64,000 nt of DNA from Cacajao melanocephalus (lineage: Eukaryota; Chordata; Mammalia; Primates; Pitheciidae): positions 1 to 64,000 of the forward strand of contig CAUYLG010038538.1 of the NCBI GenBank assembly GCA_963573385.1, in the 5' to 3' direction. This document shows positions 46,306 through 61,019 of this stretch, piece by piece (the first letter of the stretch is position 1; the number at the start of each line of letters is the position of its first letter). Below the pieces are notes generated by a model that was given only the letters and a program-made list of their open reading frames with translations, was not told where the DNA came from and made no database searches. The position numbers were made by a program, and so were the translations under genes.

Positions 46306-49238
46306 CAAGGTGAATCAGAAGCTGGACTTCTCTGATTTCTTCCGTTCTTCATTTTCCTGAATCCTTTCAAGTAAAGTTTCTATACAATAATCTATCAGTA
46401 AGTTATTATCATTTAATAAAACTTAAAAATTGTATAGGAAAACATCTGTTGAATAATTTGGGATAGTATCATTTATAAAAATTTATTTAAGATGATTATT
46501 ATTTTTTCCTTTGCTGGTGGGAGAGAAAGCAAGATAATAAATGCACTTAGTAGAATATTATAGTAAACAAACTCTTTAAAGGTATATGCTTTATTCTCTC
46601 ATAAGACTATGTATCTCTTTTACAGACATCCTGGTGAGAAAGTGAAACCCTAAATGGATGCTGAGATTTATGCTTTTTTATTTGACTTCCAATGAAAGGT
46701 ACAGGCGAGTTGGGTCAGGTGTGTGGGATGATTGCAGTTGTCAGTTAAGCATTACAGAATTTTATAAACTTGTGAATGTATGTGTATGTTGCAAACCCTA
46801 AAAGCACACATTCACCTAATAATTGTGATATCTATTTTTATAGGAAGTATGTTGAGGGTGAAATTGAACCTGAATATATGTTAAATAAAATCATGAAATA
46901 AGTTTGTAAAGACATATGCATAATTTACCAACCTGCTCAAATTCAGATTGGCAAACCCTTTCCTCCTGATGGGCACTGCTGAGAGTAAAATGAATGAAAT
47001 CTGAATTACAGTCTGCTATTTCTTCTACCAAAACTACAAGCTTGAGCAAATAGGTGTGTAATAATTTTTGATGCTATTATTAACAGTGTTTATTTAGTTA
47101 ATACTCCTGATAGAATAAAAATTTTTGATCTAGATTCTTTTGACAGTATTTAGAAATTAAAAATTTCAAAATTCAAAAATTATTTTAAAAAAGAATATAC
47201 TATCAGACTCGTCTCTTAAACATTAGAGTTTCTTCTAGAGCCCAAACTGTAACATCCCAGTCAAATTTATTACTAACAGGTAGGTACAATGGGTGGTAAG
47301 AAAAAGATAAAGCTTACTGCTTTGCTTTATTCTGTTTGGAAATTACTCAGCTTTGTGCCCAACTGAACTTACTAAATTTTAGCTGTGCTCAACACAGAAC
47401 ATGAGGTGGACTCAGTTCTGTCCTGAAGCTGACCAGCAAGCACAAAAGGATTGAACCCACTGACCTCCGGGTATGATTACAACCTTGGGGACAATAAGCA
47501 AGCAAGTACTCTCCAGGTTGGGGCCAGAGTTAATGTTTCCATCAGGATTTCCTTGAAGAGCATAAAAGTCCTATTAGTATATTGTTAATTCTTTAAGATT
47601 TGTTACGGTGAAACTTTAATAATAAAAACATTCAAAAATATCTATGACTTAGAAAATACTTTGACCCATATTTTCCTACCAATTTGGTTGTTATTTGGAT
47701 AAAATATGAAATAATCCCTTTTTGCTTCTAAAGGAAAAAGAATGGAGAATTTTCCACAAAGAGTTACCAGTGATAACCACCTCTGTGAATTAATTATAAG
47801 AAAGAAATACCAACATAGAGTCCTGGGCAGACTATTTATCTTTCTTTTCCATCACTGTACCTCTCTAAGAAACAAAAATAGAGTTACAGGTTAACTGGAA
47901 AAATCTATAATTAAAATTTTATTTTTGTGTGGAGCTTTGTATCAAAGAGCAATTGCATTCCACATATGTACCACAGTAATACTGGTCAACATCTATTTTT
48001 TCCACTTATATCCTAACAAGTTATGTGTAATCTTACTAAAAATTGTCTAACAAGCAGTATTGAAATAGTTGTTAAAGTATTATAAGAAATAACGCTTCTT
48101 ATCTCTCCCAGGTACTCAAAAATCTTGATCCACAGAAAAAATCTACATCCAAATGCCGGGTTTGCTCAAGCTCATTTTCATTATAATGCAGACACTTTAC
48201 ATCACTTCAGGGCTTTTACCAGAAGAAATATTAGGAATATTAAAATATTTATTTTTTTCTTCCTCCTTTTTTGGTAGCAGACCTCACTGCATTTGCAGAA
48301 TGTCTTGTAGACCCAGAACATGTGGGTGAAAACAAAGTTTGCATGTGTTTTCATGGCTAATAAGAAGCCATTCTTTAAAAGCATATCACCTGTCAGCATC
48401 ACTTTCCCTGAAAAGATTTTCAGTTCTGTGCAGCTGCCTTTCACTTCCTTCATCCTTGGTATAAGTGTTCAACCAAGTACATGCTTTGCACTTTCAAATG
48501 TCTTTTTCCAGTTGCATCCTTGTCTGTATGTTTACATTCCAGGATGTAGCACTGTCAACTTCTGAAGATTTGGCTAACTCAGTAGTTGTACTGTTTTTGG
48601 CTATTCCTATCCACATTTTCACATAGTCTATAGTGGAATTCTGCAGCACTCCAATTCAACTCTTAAAAAGATCATCCTAATTTGAAGCAGATGTTAGGTT
48701 CATACCTGTGCCACAATGGTAGGTGAAACATAGATTACTTTTTATACATATTTATGGAAGCCATTTGGTCATTTGGCTTATAACTAAGAAGATGTGTAGG
48801 ATTTTTAAAAGTTGATTATTTTCATACATGGATGTGAAAAGTATTATTCCTCAAGAAATTTAAGATAATCAAATACAGGCTTACACATACATGCCTATTA
48901 GCCACATAAGTGGCTATCCATTTCATTATCAAGTAAGCATCATGTAGCACTCTTTAGGTACTACAGGTACAAACTCCTCCATAAATGTTCTTATAGCTTT
49001 TGTTTAGTAGTTTTACAACTTTTATAGAAGCAACTTGATTTTTACTAATAAACACAAGAAACCAGAGTACATATACAATTAATAAAACTGCCACTATTAG
49101 TATAAATTTATTTTATAAACTTAGAAAACTTCATAAAATTAATAGCAATGATACTGTCATTACTTTTTGATTTTGTATTATAAAGTCCCAATTCAGTCTC
49201 TATTGTATTTATTGTAATTCAGTCTCATATATTTTAGC
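46306..49238. other. Unassigned AT-rich DNA
   Basis: No repeat family was recognised. A minus-strand frame at 48199-48658 with mostly TGA stops is described under findings but is not strong enough to call a pseudogene. Confidence 0.4.
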
Positions 49239-49246
49239 TGCATAAT

Positions 49247-49564
<318 letters not shown>

Positions 49565-49759
49565 TAATTTATTCAGTAATTATTTGCAAAGGGTTGTAGT
49601 AATTTAACTACTCCTCATGCCAATTCAGTATACTCCTCATGTACACACAGATGGAAAGAAAAACTTTATTCACATACGCACAGAAATGAGTTAATCTGGT
49701 AGAATGTGCTGAAGATTCTGTGGAATTCGATATATTAAAAATATAGTATAGGCCAGGCA

Positions 49760-50460
49760 CAGTGGCTCTTAAGTACAGGGATACATTCTGAGAAATGCTT
49801 CAGTAGGCCATTTCACTGTTATTTGAACATTATAGAGTGTACTTACAAAATCTAGATGGTACAGCCTACTAGACACCTAGGCATATGATATTGTCATGTG
49901 TTGCTTCTAGGGCTATGAATCTGTATATTATGTTACTGTACTAAATACTGTAGGCAATTGTAACACAATAATAAGTATTTGTGTATCTAAACACAGAAAA
50001 GTAAAAATACAGTAAAAGAGATTTAAAATGGTACATCTGTATAGATCACTTACCGTGAATGCTGCTTGCAGTACTAGGAGCTGCTCTGGGTGAGTCAATG
50101 AGTGAGTGGTGAATGAATGCGAAGACCTGGGACATTATGTACACTCCTGTAGACGTTAGAAGCACTGTAGACTTTAGAAGCACTGTACACTTAGGCTACA
50201 CTAAATTCATCTAAAAAATTCTTTCTTCAATAATATATTAACCTTAGCTCATTCTTACATTTTTTACTTTATAAACTTATTTTTTTTTTAACTTTTTGGC
50301 TCTTTTGGAAGAACACCTAGAGTAAGACACAAATACGTTGTACAGCTGTACAAAATACTTTTTCTTCATATTCTTTTCCTAGGAGCTTTCTTTCTACTTA
50401 GTTGTTTTAGTACATGATTTTCGTTTAGTTTCTTACATATCACCTCATGCATATACATCT
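49760..50460 (+). mobile_element. Tc1/mariner Tigger-like DNA transposon, 5' part (Tigger7-type)
   Basis: The segment cagggatacattctgagaaa, then tagagtgtacttacaaaatc, ctgtaggcaattgtaacaca, ggctacactaaattcatct and tacgttgtacagctgtacaa follows a well-known human Tigger sequence in order. I believe this is Tigger7, but that name needs a database check. The right part and the right inverted end are missing. A ~20 bp local duplication (gttagaagcactgtagac, tttagaagcactgtacac) lies near 50155-50195. Confidence 0.6.
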
Positions 50461-53400
50461 GTTTTCTTTAGGATCTTCTCCCCATTAAGTGCTATCTTCC
50501 TTGGTAGCTTCAACAAAGTTGTTTTTTATTTTTGTTTTCTTTTCTCCCAGCCCAGTGGCTTCGCATATGTTCAAGCTGCTACTTTTCCTTCAGCATCGTC
50601 CTCTTTTAGTTTTTTTTTTTTTTTTGCAAGTTTCCTGTGCTGAAAATTTGTGGTAAAAATGTACTTAACTGCATTTTCTTTCTCTCCAATATCTTAGTGT
50701 TTCCAATACACCCAACATTTCAGGGGGTCTTTTATTTAGTTATTCTTAGTAGATGGGTTAGCCTGATACAAGCTACTTCATAGTTGGAAGATAGGGTATA
50801 TTATGGTCATTTTGTTATCTTGATTTCTTGGGAACATGCCTGATACCAGTACAATGTATCTTCCCACTGAAGAGGATATCTAGAGTGGTCTCTTTGCAGT
50901 AGTCCCTTTTACTATTTTTGAGGTGAGGGCCAGGTCCTCTCCTCAAAGTTCCCACAGCTTTCTCAAAGCCCTCTTCACAAATTCCTGCCCCTCCCCCCAC
51001 CATCTTTGGCTCTTGAGATTTTTAAATCCTTGATGTTGGTTTTAGAGTCTATTATTCTCAACCACTGTTCTACCTTCCAATTAACTCCAGCGTGTAGCAT
51101 TCTTATCTTCATCCCCAATCAAAACTAAAAGCAATTGAGTCCTTTGAAAATATTCTATTGCATTTCACTTAAAATATCTTTTAAATGTTTAATTTCATAT
51201 CACCCTAAAAAGGTAATGACTCATGGCTCTATCTTATTCTATCTTAATCTAAACCTGCATAAATTTTCCCCTAAATATCTTCCTTTTTGACATCAAATGG
51301 AAAAGCAAAAGTTGAACTAAGAAATTCTGGTTTCACTGAGTTATCCTCAATATTGCATAATTGGTCATAAGCTACATATCCACATCTAATATAAACTTAA
51401 AAATCCTTTTCATTGCCCTTAGCTTTTGGTAAACATTGTTTCATTTTACACTTTGGCCTTCAGAATTCTACCATCTGCATTTTGAATCACTCTTACATGT
51501 TTGCATTTTTTTCTCATAATTTTTACCTGCCTATCTTAAACCAAAATGTAAATGTTTTTGGATCCACATTGGATTATTTCACCACATACTTATTTTCTTT
51601 TTCATTTAAATGTTTTATTGTATAATCAATACTGAAGTTCTGAGAGCCTTCAAATGTTACAGAAAGGCCCCCCCCCCACAATTTTATGGTATGTAGTAAT
51701 ATCTCTACCTTTTCTAAAATGTTTGAAATCTAACTTCCTTTCTAACATCTAGTACCTAGGGATATAAAAAGAGATATTAAAAATGACCTATTATGTTACA
51801 TTCACTTATATATTTTCTTATTTGACAAATTACAATTTATTTAATGAGTTTTACTTTTGTTTGCCTTAGTTTTATAATATACTAAAAATATTGCCTGTTA
51901 TAATAATATTTTGCAAAATATTTTATCTGCTGGGCAAGATGGAATTAAAATTTACATTGGTTCCAATATACTCCTAAAAATTGATTGATATTTATAAGAG
52001 GACTAAACACAAATGAGAATTTTTATTAACTATTTTTCAGTATAATGTTCTCTTTTGATGCAAATTCTTTACCAGCATATTCATTATTATAATTTGACTT
52101 TAAAGTTATGCAGAAAATTAAATGAAAATCTTTTTAAAATTGAATTCATTCTTGTGTAACTTTGTAAGCCTCAGAAAAAAGGTGTTAATAAAGCCTGTTT
52201 TGCAATAAATCTTCATTATCCTCATATGTAAATATCACTGCTTGGATTAGTTGGTAAACTTAAGAGATTAATGACAATAAGCTTCATGCCTCACACATAG
52301 CTGATCTATCCATTTCCAGATCCTTATGTGTATGTGGACATTATATGTCATATTCCTATAAACTTCTTGTTATAAATATCAGCACTGTAAGGATAATGGC
52401 CTTATCATACATTTCACAAATCAGAGAAGTTACTTGTAGGGAATATAAACCATTAGACATATTTTAAATGTCATGGTTGATTTATTTTTGGTATATACAA
52501 AAAGTCTCTGTAGCTTTTCATACTGTCAAGAACTGGAACTATTCAAGAAATATAAGTCTGTTGGCTCTGTGTGGTTAATGACACTAAGTCCAAAGAGGAG
52601 AATGAAACAGAAGGCCACAGAGCTGAGTAAGACACATTTAAAGGTCTCATCCAGTGCGAGATCTCAGTGGGATTTCAAGCAGTGTGTAATGTGGAAGGTC
52701 ATAGACAAAAACTTTATAATAAATCTTTCTAGCCAGAAAGCATTCTTCCATGCAATCTATCCCCAAAATGGCAAACTAAATACAGATAACTTGTCATTAA
52801 ATTTACAAGTTCCGATATACTACTGGTATACAATCAGATATCCAAATATTTGGTCATTAAAAAATATAATATGGGTACATTATTGTATCTAGCACTCCTT
52901 TGTTATCTCCAAAGAGTGAAGCAATAAAGGTAAGAAGGTAAGATGGATACACAGATCATGATAATGGACAAAGGTTAAATATAATCACAAAATGAAATCT
53001 CCATAAGGAAATATACTTTGTTTATTTCAGTGAAGAAAATTGTAGTTTCGTCATGTGGCCAGTGATCCTTATTGCTTTATTCATTAATATATTCAAAAAT
53101 GGTTAATGAGCTTGTATCATATGACTAACAACCTATGCCACCTGGATTCACTAGCAAATTAAATCCTAAATGATTAGAGATGGTCTCTTCATGTTTATAC
53201 TTTTAGCCACCAGTTTTCTACTCTCTCTCAAGTCTCCCTTGTAGCTTAAAAGTCATAAATAGGTATGAGTTTAGTAGGTGTTTCATAAGAGAGGAGAAAA
53301 TGTAAAAATGTAGATAGCTATTAAAACCTTTAAATATTTGCATCCACTAAAGTGTATTGCTATGCATCAAATTTATCTTTGCTCTCTTTTAGTTACAGCC

Positions 53401-54217
53401 TTAATTGCCTCCTTTCTGTGTATCATCTCACATAAACTACTGTTTTATGTATTAAATCAAAGAAGTTTGGTTTATGCCCACTATAACTCACCTTACTTTC
53501 TGTTCTACCTACATACAACTATTTAATAACATCTTTTGTATCTACGCTTCTTGCAATATCTTACTTTTACATAAAAACGAGAGCCAAGGAGATAAGCTTA
53601 GCAGCAACACTGATGTAATTCTCAGGTCGAGTTTTATCTTTAAGTGTTCTTCTTTAACACTGAGTGCAATCGAATCTATTAGCTTGCTCTGGATAAACTG
53701 TGAGAATGAGCTATAAAGATTGCAAATGAGGGTTAGGATTCACTTTTAGGAGTCCTTATTTCTTTTTGCAGAAAATCTAGAATTCTTCATGCTTACCTTA
53801 ACAAAACCCCAGCTGCCACTATGCCTCTGCCTGACAACCTCCACCATTTTCCCACCAATAAGACATAGGAAATAAAGGGCAATAAATATTAAATTTACTT
53901 TGCATGTGAAGTACCAGTAATTGTTGCTTAACACCCTACTCTGATGCACTTCAGCCTGTAGCTTTGAAGTGGAGTATTTCTAAAGCAACATCACACAACA
54001 GTTGAACTCAAGGATGTTCTTTATTCAGATGTTCTTCCAGCTTTGAGAACTGATGCAGGCATCACTGTCCACCTTCCATCTGATGAGCCTTTCTGGCATT
54101 TTAATTACCTGAGTACTGGTTTTATCTAGCTAGAAGTTTATCCTAGTGTGGTGGCGGCAGTAGCAAAACAAGGTCACATTCACAATATCACCAGGGAGAT
54201 CCAGACACATCACTTTC
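50461..54217. other. Mostly unassigned AT-rich DNA
   Basis: A weak MIR-like patch lies at 52190-52310, and a run of ten C residues at about 51668-51677. The 139-codon frame at 52473-52892 is the longest plus-strand frame in the window but has no recognisable motif, and its composition is that of the surrounding DNA. Confidence 0.4.
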
Positions 54218-54231
54218 AAAACACCTGTAAT

Positions 54232-54653
<422 letters not shown>

Positions 54654-55528
54654 TCAATTAATCCCTGCTAACTAAGATGTTAGCCAATAAAGCTTTATGT
54701 GTTCCCTCCTGCAGTTATTCACATATCAAAAGAGAGGAAATAGTCCTGTCAATCTAGAACGATTAAGTTTTCAAAAAGAAGGTATGCCTATCTCTCCTCA
54801 ATGGTTTCTAATCAGTGACTTCTAAATCCAGTTGCTCTCATCAAGTAATACAAACTAAAAACACAAATTGAAAAATCTATATGTGCTAACCAAATAACTG
54901 TCCACTGATGTCTGAGAAACAGGGTGGTTAATCTAGACACATCACAAAGCAATGCTAGAAAGGAGCTGGATGAAACCAGTAAACCTTCTTTTACCAGAGC
55001 AGAGCTCTGTTTTATTCTAGATACCCACCAGCAGCTTATACAAAAGTCTAGAATCAGGCTAAACATTTGCATAATTCTCTATATCATGTAGTCAACTACA
55101 CCTCACATTTAATACTCATCATCATTATCATAGAGACAATAAATATAATAAAATATTTTAATTCGTATTTTTAAAATGTACCTCAAAACCATGTTGTAAT
55201 TTACCAACAACAAAATAAAAGAAAAACAGACAAAAAAAATTCTCCAAGGACATTTTTAGGATCAGAAATACCACCCAAGGTCCAGAAGCCCCATTGTTTG
55301 TCAAAATTAAAAGATGAAAAAAATATAAGTAGGTAATTTTTAAACTTCAAATAAAAATAGAACACAATTTAAGCTGGATAATCAAACGCTGACTATGTCA
55401 GAGTTTATTGCCTGGAGACTCAGGTCTCTGAAACAAGGTAAGGCTTGTGAGAAATTCTTTCAAGTAGTTAGTGAAGTAAGATAAGCATTTTGTTCCTCCT
55501 GATTTACATGTGTTTCTAGTGCTGTATG

Positions 55529-55610
55529 AGAGTTACCTGTAAGCTGTAGGAGAAGGGACAAATCAAATCAGAGTTACCTGTAAGCTGTAGGAGAGGGGAC
55601 AAATCAAATT
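55529..55610. repeat. 41 bp tandem duplication, two copies
   Basis: The unit starts agagttacctgtaagctgta and occurs at 55529-55569 and 55570-55610 with only two differences, so it is probably a recent duplication. Confidence 0.97.
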
Positions 55611-56164
55611 GAGTTCCTTCCTGAACTCAATTCCATTGGTAAAAAAGGAGATGGCAAAATCCATGAAGATTATTGGCTCATTCAGTCTACATATAGTTGA
55701 GTGCTTTATGTGCCTTTCTGAATATAAAATATACATGCTCGTTTCAGAAAATAAAGTAAACCAAAGAAAACCCTGCTCCTCCTTGAAAACACTTTGGCAT
55801 TTTCCCCTAGTATTTTATCTTAGGATCACAATCCTAAATCCTGCTTTATTCACTAAACATGTTATCATGAGAGGCAAATGCTGCTAAACAGAAAGCCCGG
55901 AAAGTCTGAATCTCAGATTCTTTCGTGGAATTCAACAGGATGCTAAGGCTCGATGAGTCTCAATATTTTTACTTCACAGGCTCATTTAATGAGATAAAGA
56001 ATGTAAAAAGCCTAGCACAGTTTGGGTATATATAATTTATCAATAAATTATAGCCATTCTATCCTGAAAGCTAGTGAAATCAAGACGAGGGAACTAACAG
56101 AAAAAACCATCCATCAAGTAACTAGGAACTATCCTCAGGACTTCAGTGCTTTCAAAACTGCCAG

Positions 56165-56260
56165 GAAGGGGTGTGTGTATGCATGTGCGCATGTGCATGC
56201 ATGTGCATGTGTATGTACATGCCATACTTATGCAAAAATGTGCACGCATGCATGCCTTGA
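56165..56260. repeat. Alternating purine-pyrimidine tract (GTGCAT-rich)
   Basis: Repeated gtgtat, gcatgt and gcgcat units form a long nearly strict purine-pyrimidine alternation with embedded palindromes such as tgcatgca. Confidence 0.9.
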
Positions 56261-57446
56261 TGTATATTACCTTAAGACCCTACCAGAGTGGAAGTCTCTT
56301 CTGGGCAGGGACAGGGAGATGGATGCCTTCTGAAGGAGCTTGTCGGGAAAACTGAGGCAGGCTGCTGATCACTCTGCAGTTCTGCTAGACATTTCTGTCA
56401 CTGTGAAAAAGGAGTCACCATTCATGATAGAATCTGCTGGGCCCTTTGCTCCTGTACAGTCTCTAAGTAGCAGGCATTCCTATCCTGTACTTTGGAGCTG
56501 CCATGCCAAGATGGCATGCTGAGATTTTGCAAGCTCTGGACCAAACGCGTTATTTTTTGAGCTAGATGTGGCTCAGGGAATATAAGAAGAGTGCAAGGTA
56601 ATGAAATCAAGACTCTGCCAACAAAATTACCCCCTTATTCCCTGCCATTAAGATAGTTCTGCTTTACTCTACAGGATATTAAGAGGAGTTAGTTCAATAA
56701 GTCCTATTATTTATTACAGCCACCATTTACAAAAGAAATAGTTTCCACCCTCTTGCTTTAGGAAAATGGACTAATTTCTATCATCACTTATGGTCACAGA
56801 AACATCAGTTTCCTAGCCAGTGGAACTCCAAACTGCAGATAAAAAAATACAAGATGACAGAGGAATAAGGCAATAGAGCAAGGAATGGAAGCTTCTGACT
56901 TTCTAGCATTTACTTTGAAAGTCAAAGAAATATGGGAAACTTTTAGAGGCAGCAAAGTGGACTGCAAATGTGGAAATGCAGGTTTCCAGGTGTACCCACA
57001 TAGAAATTTAACCTCAAAGAAAGGTAGCAATTTTACCACAATTCACTGACAGGTTGAATTTCCAGCTTTCATGTAAAGTCATAGAAAATAACAGTAAATG
57101 CAGTCTTTTCAAATAAACACAACTATCTCTTTTGTTCTCATTCAATCAAATTCAAAACGAAACACAATGTCTGGATACATTTAAGTTCCTTGACAGTTAA
57201 ATGCATTTGTAATGTTGTTGGTAAAGGAAAAATTATATATTTTAATGCACTAATGCAAGAGAGACCTCTATCTCCTGACATCTTTGAAAGTATATATTTA
57301 TAATTTTCTCTTTCCAAAATTATAATTATTTCAACCAGTTTCTTAAGTTAAAAATAAAATATTTACTTTTCTACAATCATAAACATTTTGAGTATTCTTG
57401 AAGAGTAATAGTCTTTAGTTGATAACTCTACTGCATGCATAGGGAT

Positions 57447-57478
57447 TATATATATATATATATAATATATAATATATA
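57447..57478. repeat. (TA)n microsatellite
   Basis: About 32 bp of TA repeats with two shifts of phase. Confidence 0.95.
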
Positions 57479-57889
57479 CATGGATAATTTTAAAAGTATT
57501 TAAATAGCCACCATTTCATATTTTCTGGTCTAGTTTCTCTTTAATTAAAGGCTATAAAAATCCACAGGGACTTTTGAATAGCTGTTACTTCTAAGAAGAC
57601 AGTCAAATAGGAGTTCCCAGTCACCTGGGGAGCCAGTAAGAAAACACACTTTAACAAAGTACAAGTGCAATTGCCTAAAAATTTGGAGTCTCACTTCTGG
57701 TACTGCCACCTCTGATGAGCATTTGACTTGAAAAAGTGACTTAACTCCATGGAACCTAGTACACACTTCTTCCCACATTAGATTACAGGACAAGAACAGG
57801 GTGCTTTGAAAAAACATTGAAAATATACAAACTTTGTGGAGTTGTTTGGATTAAAAAAAAATTAGATGTTTTATAAATATGTAATAAAA

Positions 57890-58430
57890 AAGTGGAATTC
57901 CATCTATTATTCCATTCTCTGGAGATAATTGCCTTCAACAGTTCCATTTCTCTGCTCATCTTACTTTTATTGTGGTTATTTTACTTTTTAAAAGAAAATG
58001 GGATCGTGACACACATATTGTGAGGCAAGTCTTATTTCACTTTGTAAGGCTACATTCCTAGAATGGAGTTACTTCCAAATGGAAAATATACCACAGTGTT
58101 CTTGTGTCTTGTGTATTTAACTGCTACTCTACTGAGGGATATTTGGGTTGACTCTCATATCTTGCAATTAAACAATGATGCAATTAAAACCTGTCTATAT
58201 AATTTTTCCTGTACATGCACATTCACACACATGCATGCACAAGCACACAGCCACATTTTTTCCTTTCGGAGAAACTCTCAGAAGTGGCAATGCAGGATCA
58301 AAGACTATACACATTTCAGATTTTAATCAAGTCTATCTGCTCTGCAAAAAGTATACCGATTGACAGTCCTATCAACAGTGTATGAGAGTGCTTATGCCTC
58401 AAAACTTTCCTTTCTTCTTGTATTCCCTAT
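57890..58430 (-). mobile_element. Ancient L1M 3' region, antisense
   Basis: The blocks aatggagttacttccaaatg, cagaagtggcaatgcaggat and atcaacagtgtatgagagtg match antisense L1ME/L1MC sequence, diverged. Confidence 0.65.
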
Positions 58431-59639
58431 TGAAAGTACTACAATTGTCAGCACGTAGTCAGCATGCTACCACGTGTGCTTGGATGAGTGAAAGAAAGCA
58501 TCAATATTAAATGAACAAACAGTTTATTTAAGCAGCTATTGACATATACAGTCCTGAATATATACATGTATCTTCATAAATGGCATATTACATACCTCAG
58601 ATTCAACAAGCATCCCAAATAGATCTATTTACAATATTTAAAATGTAAAATTCTCTAGTCTTCCATAATTTGTTATTGTTTATTTAAATATAATTTATGG
58701 CTTCTGAGCAAAGGAGACTAAGTCATGCAATCCTTTCGGTATTTTACATGATATACACTTGTATTTTAAAATATTTAAACAGATGTAGCATCTCTATAAT
58801 TTTCATTAGGAGCTCTCAACTACACCAAAATACAATTATAATGCCTCTATACTTTGAAATGTTAACTCTCTTTTCAAACTAATGAACAAGTTTCACTGAT
58901 CGCAAAGTGTTCCCTGCAAGCAAGTTCTGTTTAGAAGCTCCTTAACTCTTAGAGGGCAAAGGATTATAAATGTTTAAATTATTATTTGGGTGATAGCAGA
59001 AACTTGAGCTTTGGAAGAATCAAAACGACTTGAAATTGCAACTGAGAGAAGTGTCTCTCATTTTATGCAAGGGATGCTGTTGTTAAACAGTTGCTAAGAA
59101 AAAAGAAAATTATGCATCAAACAATATTTGAATTTCTCAGAGGAGAGTCTATTAGATAGGAAAACTTCTTAAGATAAAGTGGAACATAGTTTACAAGATA
59201 ATTAAGTGGAACACAGTTCACAAATAATTGGAGGCTTCTTAGCAACTATTTTTATGATTGTGATTTTTAAAAATATTTTATGATTGTGATTTTTTGAGTT
59301 ATAATTTCACTTTAAGATTTCATAATTGGCACATAGGAATCAGGTCAAAGAATGAAATCCAGAACTTGAGTTCAGTATTCAATGAAAGTAACATAGTGAT
59401 GTCAAATCTGTTAGTTCATTTGGGCTGCATGGGCAAGACAGAGGAATGATTCAAAACCTAACAGCTAAGGTCACACTCAGCAAGAGAACAGGGCAAAGAA
59501 GTGGCTTAAATACAAGTACATATTGCAGAAGCAGAGGTCATGAAGATTCAGACTCAAGAGAGACAAGTGGCAGAAATGTGGCAGGCAGATGGAAAAAGAA
59601 CTAACATGCATTGATTTTTCAACATACACCAGGCACGAT
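58431..59639. other. Unassigned DNA with two small tandem duplications
   Basis: A ~27 bp unit (aagtggaaca...) repeats at 59177-59203 and 59204-59229. A ttttatgattgtgattttt unit repeats at about 59249-59268 and 59276-59295. Confidence 0.6.
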
Positions 59640-59830
59640 GGCATCTTTTCAGACAGCTCTTACTTCTCTTAATCCTTCCTACAGCCTCTGGCAGTCATTT
59701 ATACTGATATTTATAGAAGAGGAATTGAAGCTCAGAGAACCTAAGTGGCTTTCCCAAGGGTTACTCAGTTAATACAAGTTAAGGTTAAAGCAACAAATAG
59801 GATGTTCTTTGAACTGCCTTATGCTACAGA
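59640..59830 (-). mobile_element. MIR fragment, antisense
   Basis: tagaagaggaattgaagctc, agagaacctaagtggctttc and ggttactcagttaatacaag match the antisense MIR core. Confidence 0.75.
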
Positions 59831-61019
59831 CCAGGGTGAAGACCCCAGTGAGAACAATCTGTCTTATAATAGGGAGGGAACTTGTCTTTGCAGTAAGCTT
59901 CTGAAACTCTTCCTGAGAGTAGGAAGTAAGAACTCGTTTCCTAATATGGGATTAAGTTTAGTCTAGCAGTTCTTCTAAGTATCATTCTAGGACCACATCT
60001 GTAAATATTGCCTGAATCCTATTAAAATGCAGGTTAAAGAGTTTTAACAAACAACACACATGACTTTTAAGCACAGTAATGCTTTAGAAATACTGATTTA
60101 AAGGCTCAAAGCTACTGGTAATCTTATAAACTTTGATACCTAGCATATCCAAAAAAAACCCTGATATTTAAAAGTCAGAGGAAAGTTATCCAGTTTTGCA
60201 GTTTCTTAATATGATTAAAAATAACCATGAAATGAGCAGAGCAGAATTAATTCCATCCTTAGTGACAAATTAAGTCAGAGCAGGAAAAAAGAAATACATA
60301 CTAGCAATCAATTTCAAGAATGATCAAATAACAAATGACAGAATTACTAAACACTAATCACAGAAGTGTCAATTACATTAAAGCATGTGAAAAGCATCTG
60401 AATGGCAAACTATCATACGTTGATAGTTCTCGTGGGTTTTCACACCGTTGAGTTAAGATGGGGTGTAAGTCATTGGAAGAGTATTTTCTAAAGCAGCTGT
60501 TCACTTATTATTTTCAGATATATTAGAATAAGGCCTCAGGTAATTAAAGTTCCACCTTCAATTTAATTACCAAGTACTCTATCTAAGTGAGTCTGGTAGA
60601 TACCATACAGGAAAGTCAAGGAGTCTAAGGGCCAAAAGATACGTTAAGTCTCAATTGGGAATTGTACATAAAAATTGTCTAACGGGCAAAGGGGGATTCT
60701 TCCTAGACTATGTACTTTTGGTACCTAGGATGGACTCCAACAATGTCGAGAAGAAAAAAATGTTATTCAGGAAACAAATTTCCTTTCCTTGATTCGACAT
60801 GCCTTTCAGAAATACTGTTTTCTTTCTTATTTTTTGTTTTTGCATTTCAAACACTAACTACATTCACAATAACTTCCCAACTCACCTCAAATAATATCAT
60901 GTTACTCACAACTTCAGGCATGATATTCAAGCATAAAGGGATTTGTCACCCATGAATACATGCATAAGTTCTAAAGTGACTCAGGAAAATTTAGTTAACC
61001 TTTACTTTGTTTTATAAAA
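59831..61019. other. Unassigned DNA; possible MER5A-like piece
   Basis: A weak MER5A-like patch lies at about 59945-60095. Nothing else was recognised. Confidence 0.35.

Noticed and set aside
52473..52892. 139-codon plus-strand open frame
   Set aside because: No recognisable motif, composition matches AT-rich surroundings, no splice or retrocopy context; a frame this long is expected by chance in 64 kb read in six frames.
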